Assembly: GCA_905204935.1 (NCBI GenBank)
Contig: CAJLBJ010000008.1
Location: forward strand, 1 to 63,186
Origin: an uncultured Lactobacillus sp.
GTDB taxonomy: Bacteria; Bacillota; Bacilli; Lactobacillales; Lactobacillaceae
Direction of reading: 5' to 3'
DNA length: 63,186 nt
The notes below the pieces were generated by a model. The model had not been told where the DNA came from. It saw only the letters and a list, made by a program, of their open reading frames with translations, and ran no database searches. Both the position numbers and the translations under genes were made by a program. Shown here one piece after another: positions 63,154 through 63,186 of this stretch (its first letter is position 1; each line of letters opens with the position of its first letter).

Positions 63154-63186
63154 CTGATTGAATTTCTAAAAATGAAATTTGATCAG
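63154..63186. repeat. Imperfect inverted repeat at the window edge
   Basis: CTGATTGAATTTC and GAAATTTGATCAG are complementary at 11 of 13 positions around TAAAAAT. A second stem (GACTGG ... CCAGTC, 63120-63141) precedes it without a T run. This may be the edge of a longer element beyond the window. Confidence 0.4.

Overview
The window looks like part of a Lactobacillaceae chromosome (low-GC Gram-positive, Lactobacillales). The signs are strong AGGAGG-type ribosome sites, U-tailed terminators, many PTS permeases, an LPXTG cell-wall anchor, an ECF vitamin transporter subunit, and the conserved gdpP-rplI-dnaB and walRK-yycHI-walJ / htrA / rlmH blocks that lie near oriC in lactobacilli. I cannot name the genus from the sequence alone. 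There are no rRNA genes, CRISPR arrays, intact insertion sequences or prophage genes. One tRNA gene (Lys, CUU) is present.

Layout. 1-5.4 kb: a secreted DUF1002 protein (minus strand), then gdpP, rplI and dnaB. 5.5-15.4 kb: accessory genes. These are an MFS pump, the tail of an LPXTG surface protein, an RpiR regulator divergent from a stand-alone MgsA/RarA C-terminal-domain protein plus a PTS EIIC, a MarR-controlled DHA2 pump divergent from a TspO-like gene, an SLC13/ArsB-like permease, a HAD hydrolase broken by a nonsense codon, and a histidine phosphatase. 15.4-29.5 kb: carbohydrate and vitamin genes. These are a GH1 - membrane protein - PTS EIIC operon with clustered cre sites, tRNA-Lys, an ECF S component plus pyridoxal kinase, a TtcA-family protein, GH4 6-phospho-glycosidase divergent from a LacI regulator, GNAT, an M20 peptidase, an AraC regulator, a ROK kinase and an aldo/keto reductase. 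29.7-37.5 kb: jag/khpB, an OhrR-type regulator, a short YitT protein and the walR-walK-yycH-yycI-walJ operon.

37.5-52.6 kb separates walJ from htrA, genes that are usually adjacent. It begins with a compositionally different, AGA/ATA-rich operon: PRD regulator, KDPG/KDPGal aldolase, galactitol-type EIIA, EIIB and EIIC, and a galactonate-dehydratase homologue. No sugar-acid kinase is present, so the operon reads as a route in which the PTS itself phosphorylates the sugar acid. Next comes a decayed small-peptide locus, then on the minus strand an APC amino-acid permease and a complete oppDFBCA peptide transporter.

52.7-63.2 kb: htrA, a dense DnaA-box cluster, rlmH, a fused ThrE exporter, yaaA, a small membrane protein, a full-length YitT protein, and a four-gene operon (PuuD-like amidotransferase, glutamine-synthetase-like ligase, FluG-type amidohydrolase, APC permease). 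That operon probably handles gamma-glutamylated amines. The most unusual items are the kinase-free PTS/dehydratase/aldolase operon, the DnaA-box cluster between htrA and rlmH, the orphan MgsA C-terminal-domain gene tied to a PTS permease, the frameshifted and duplicated small-peptide locus, and a two-copy dispersed intergenic repeat.
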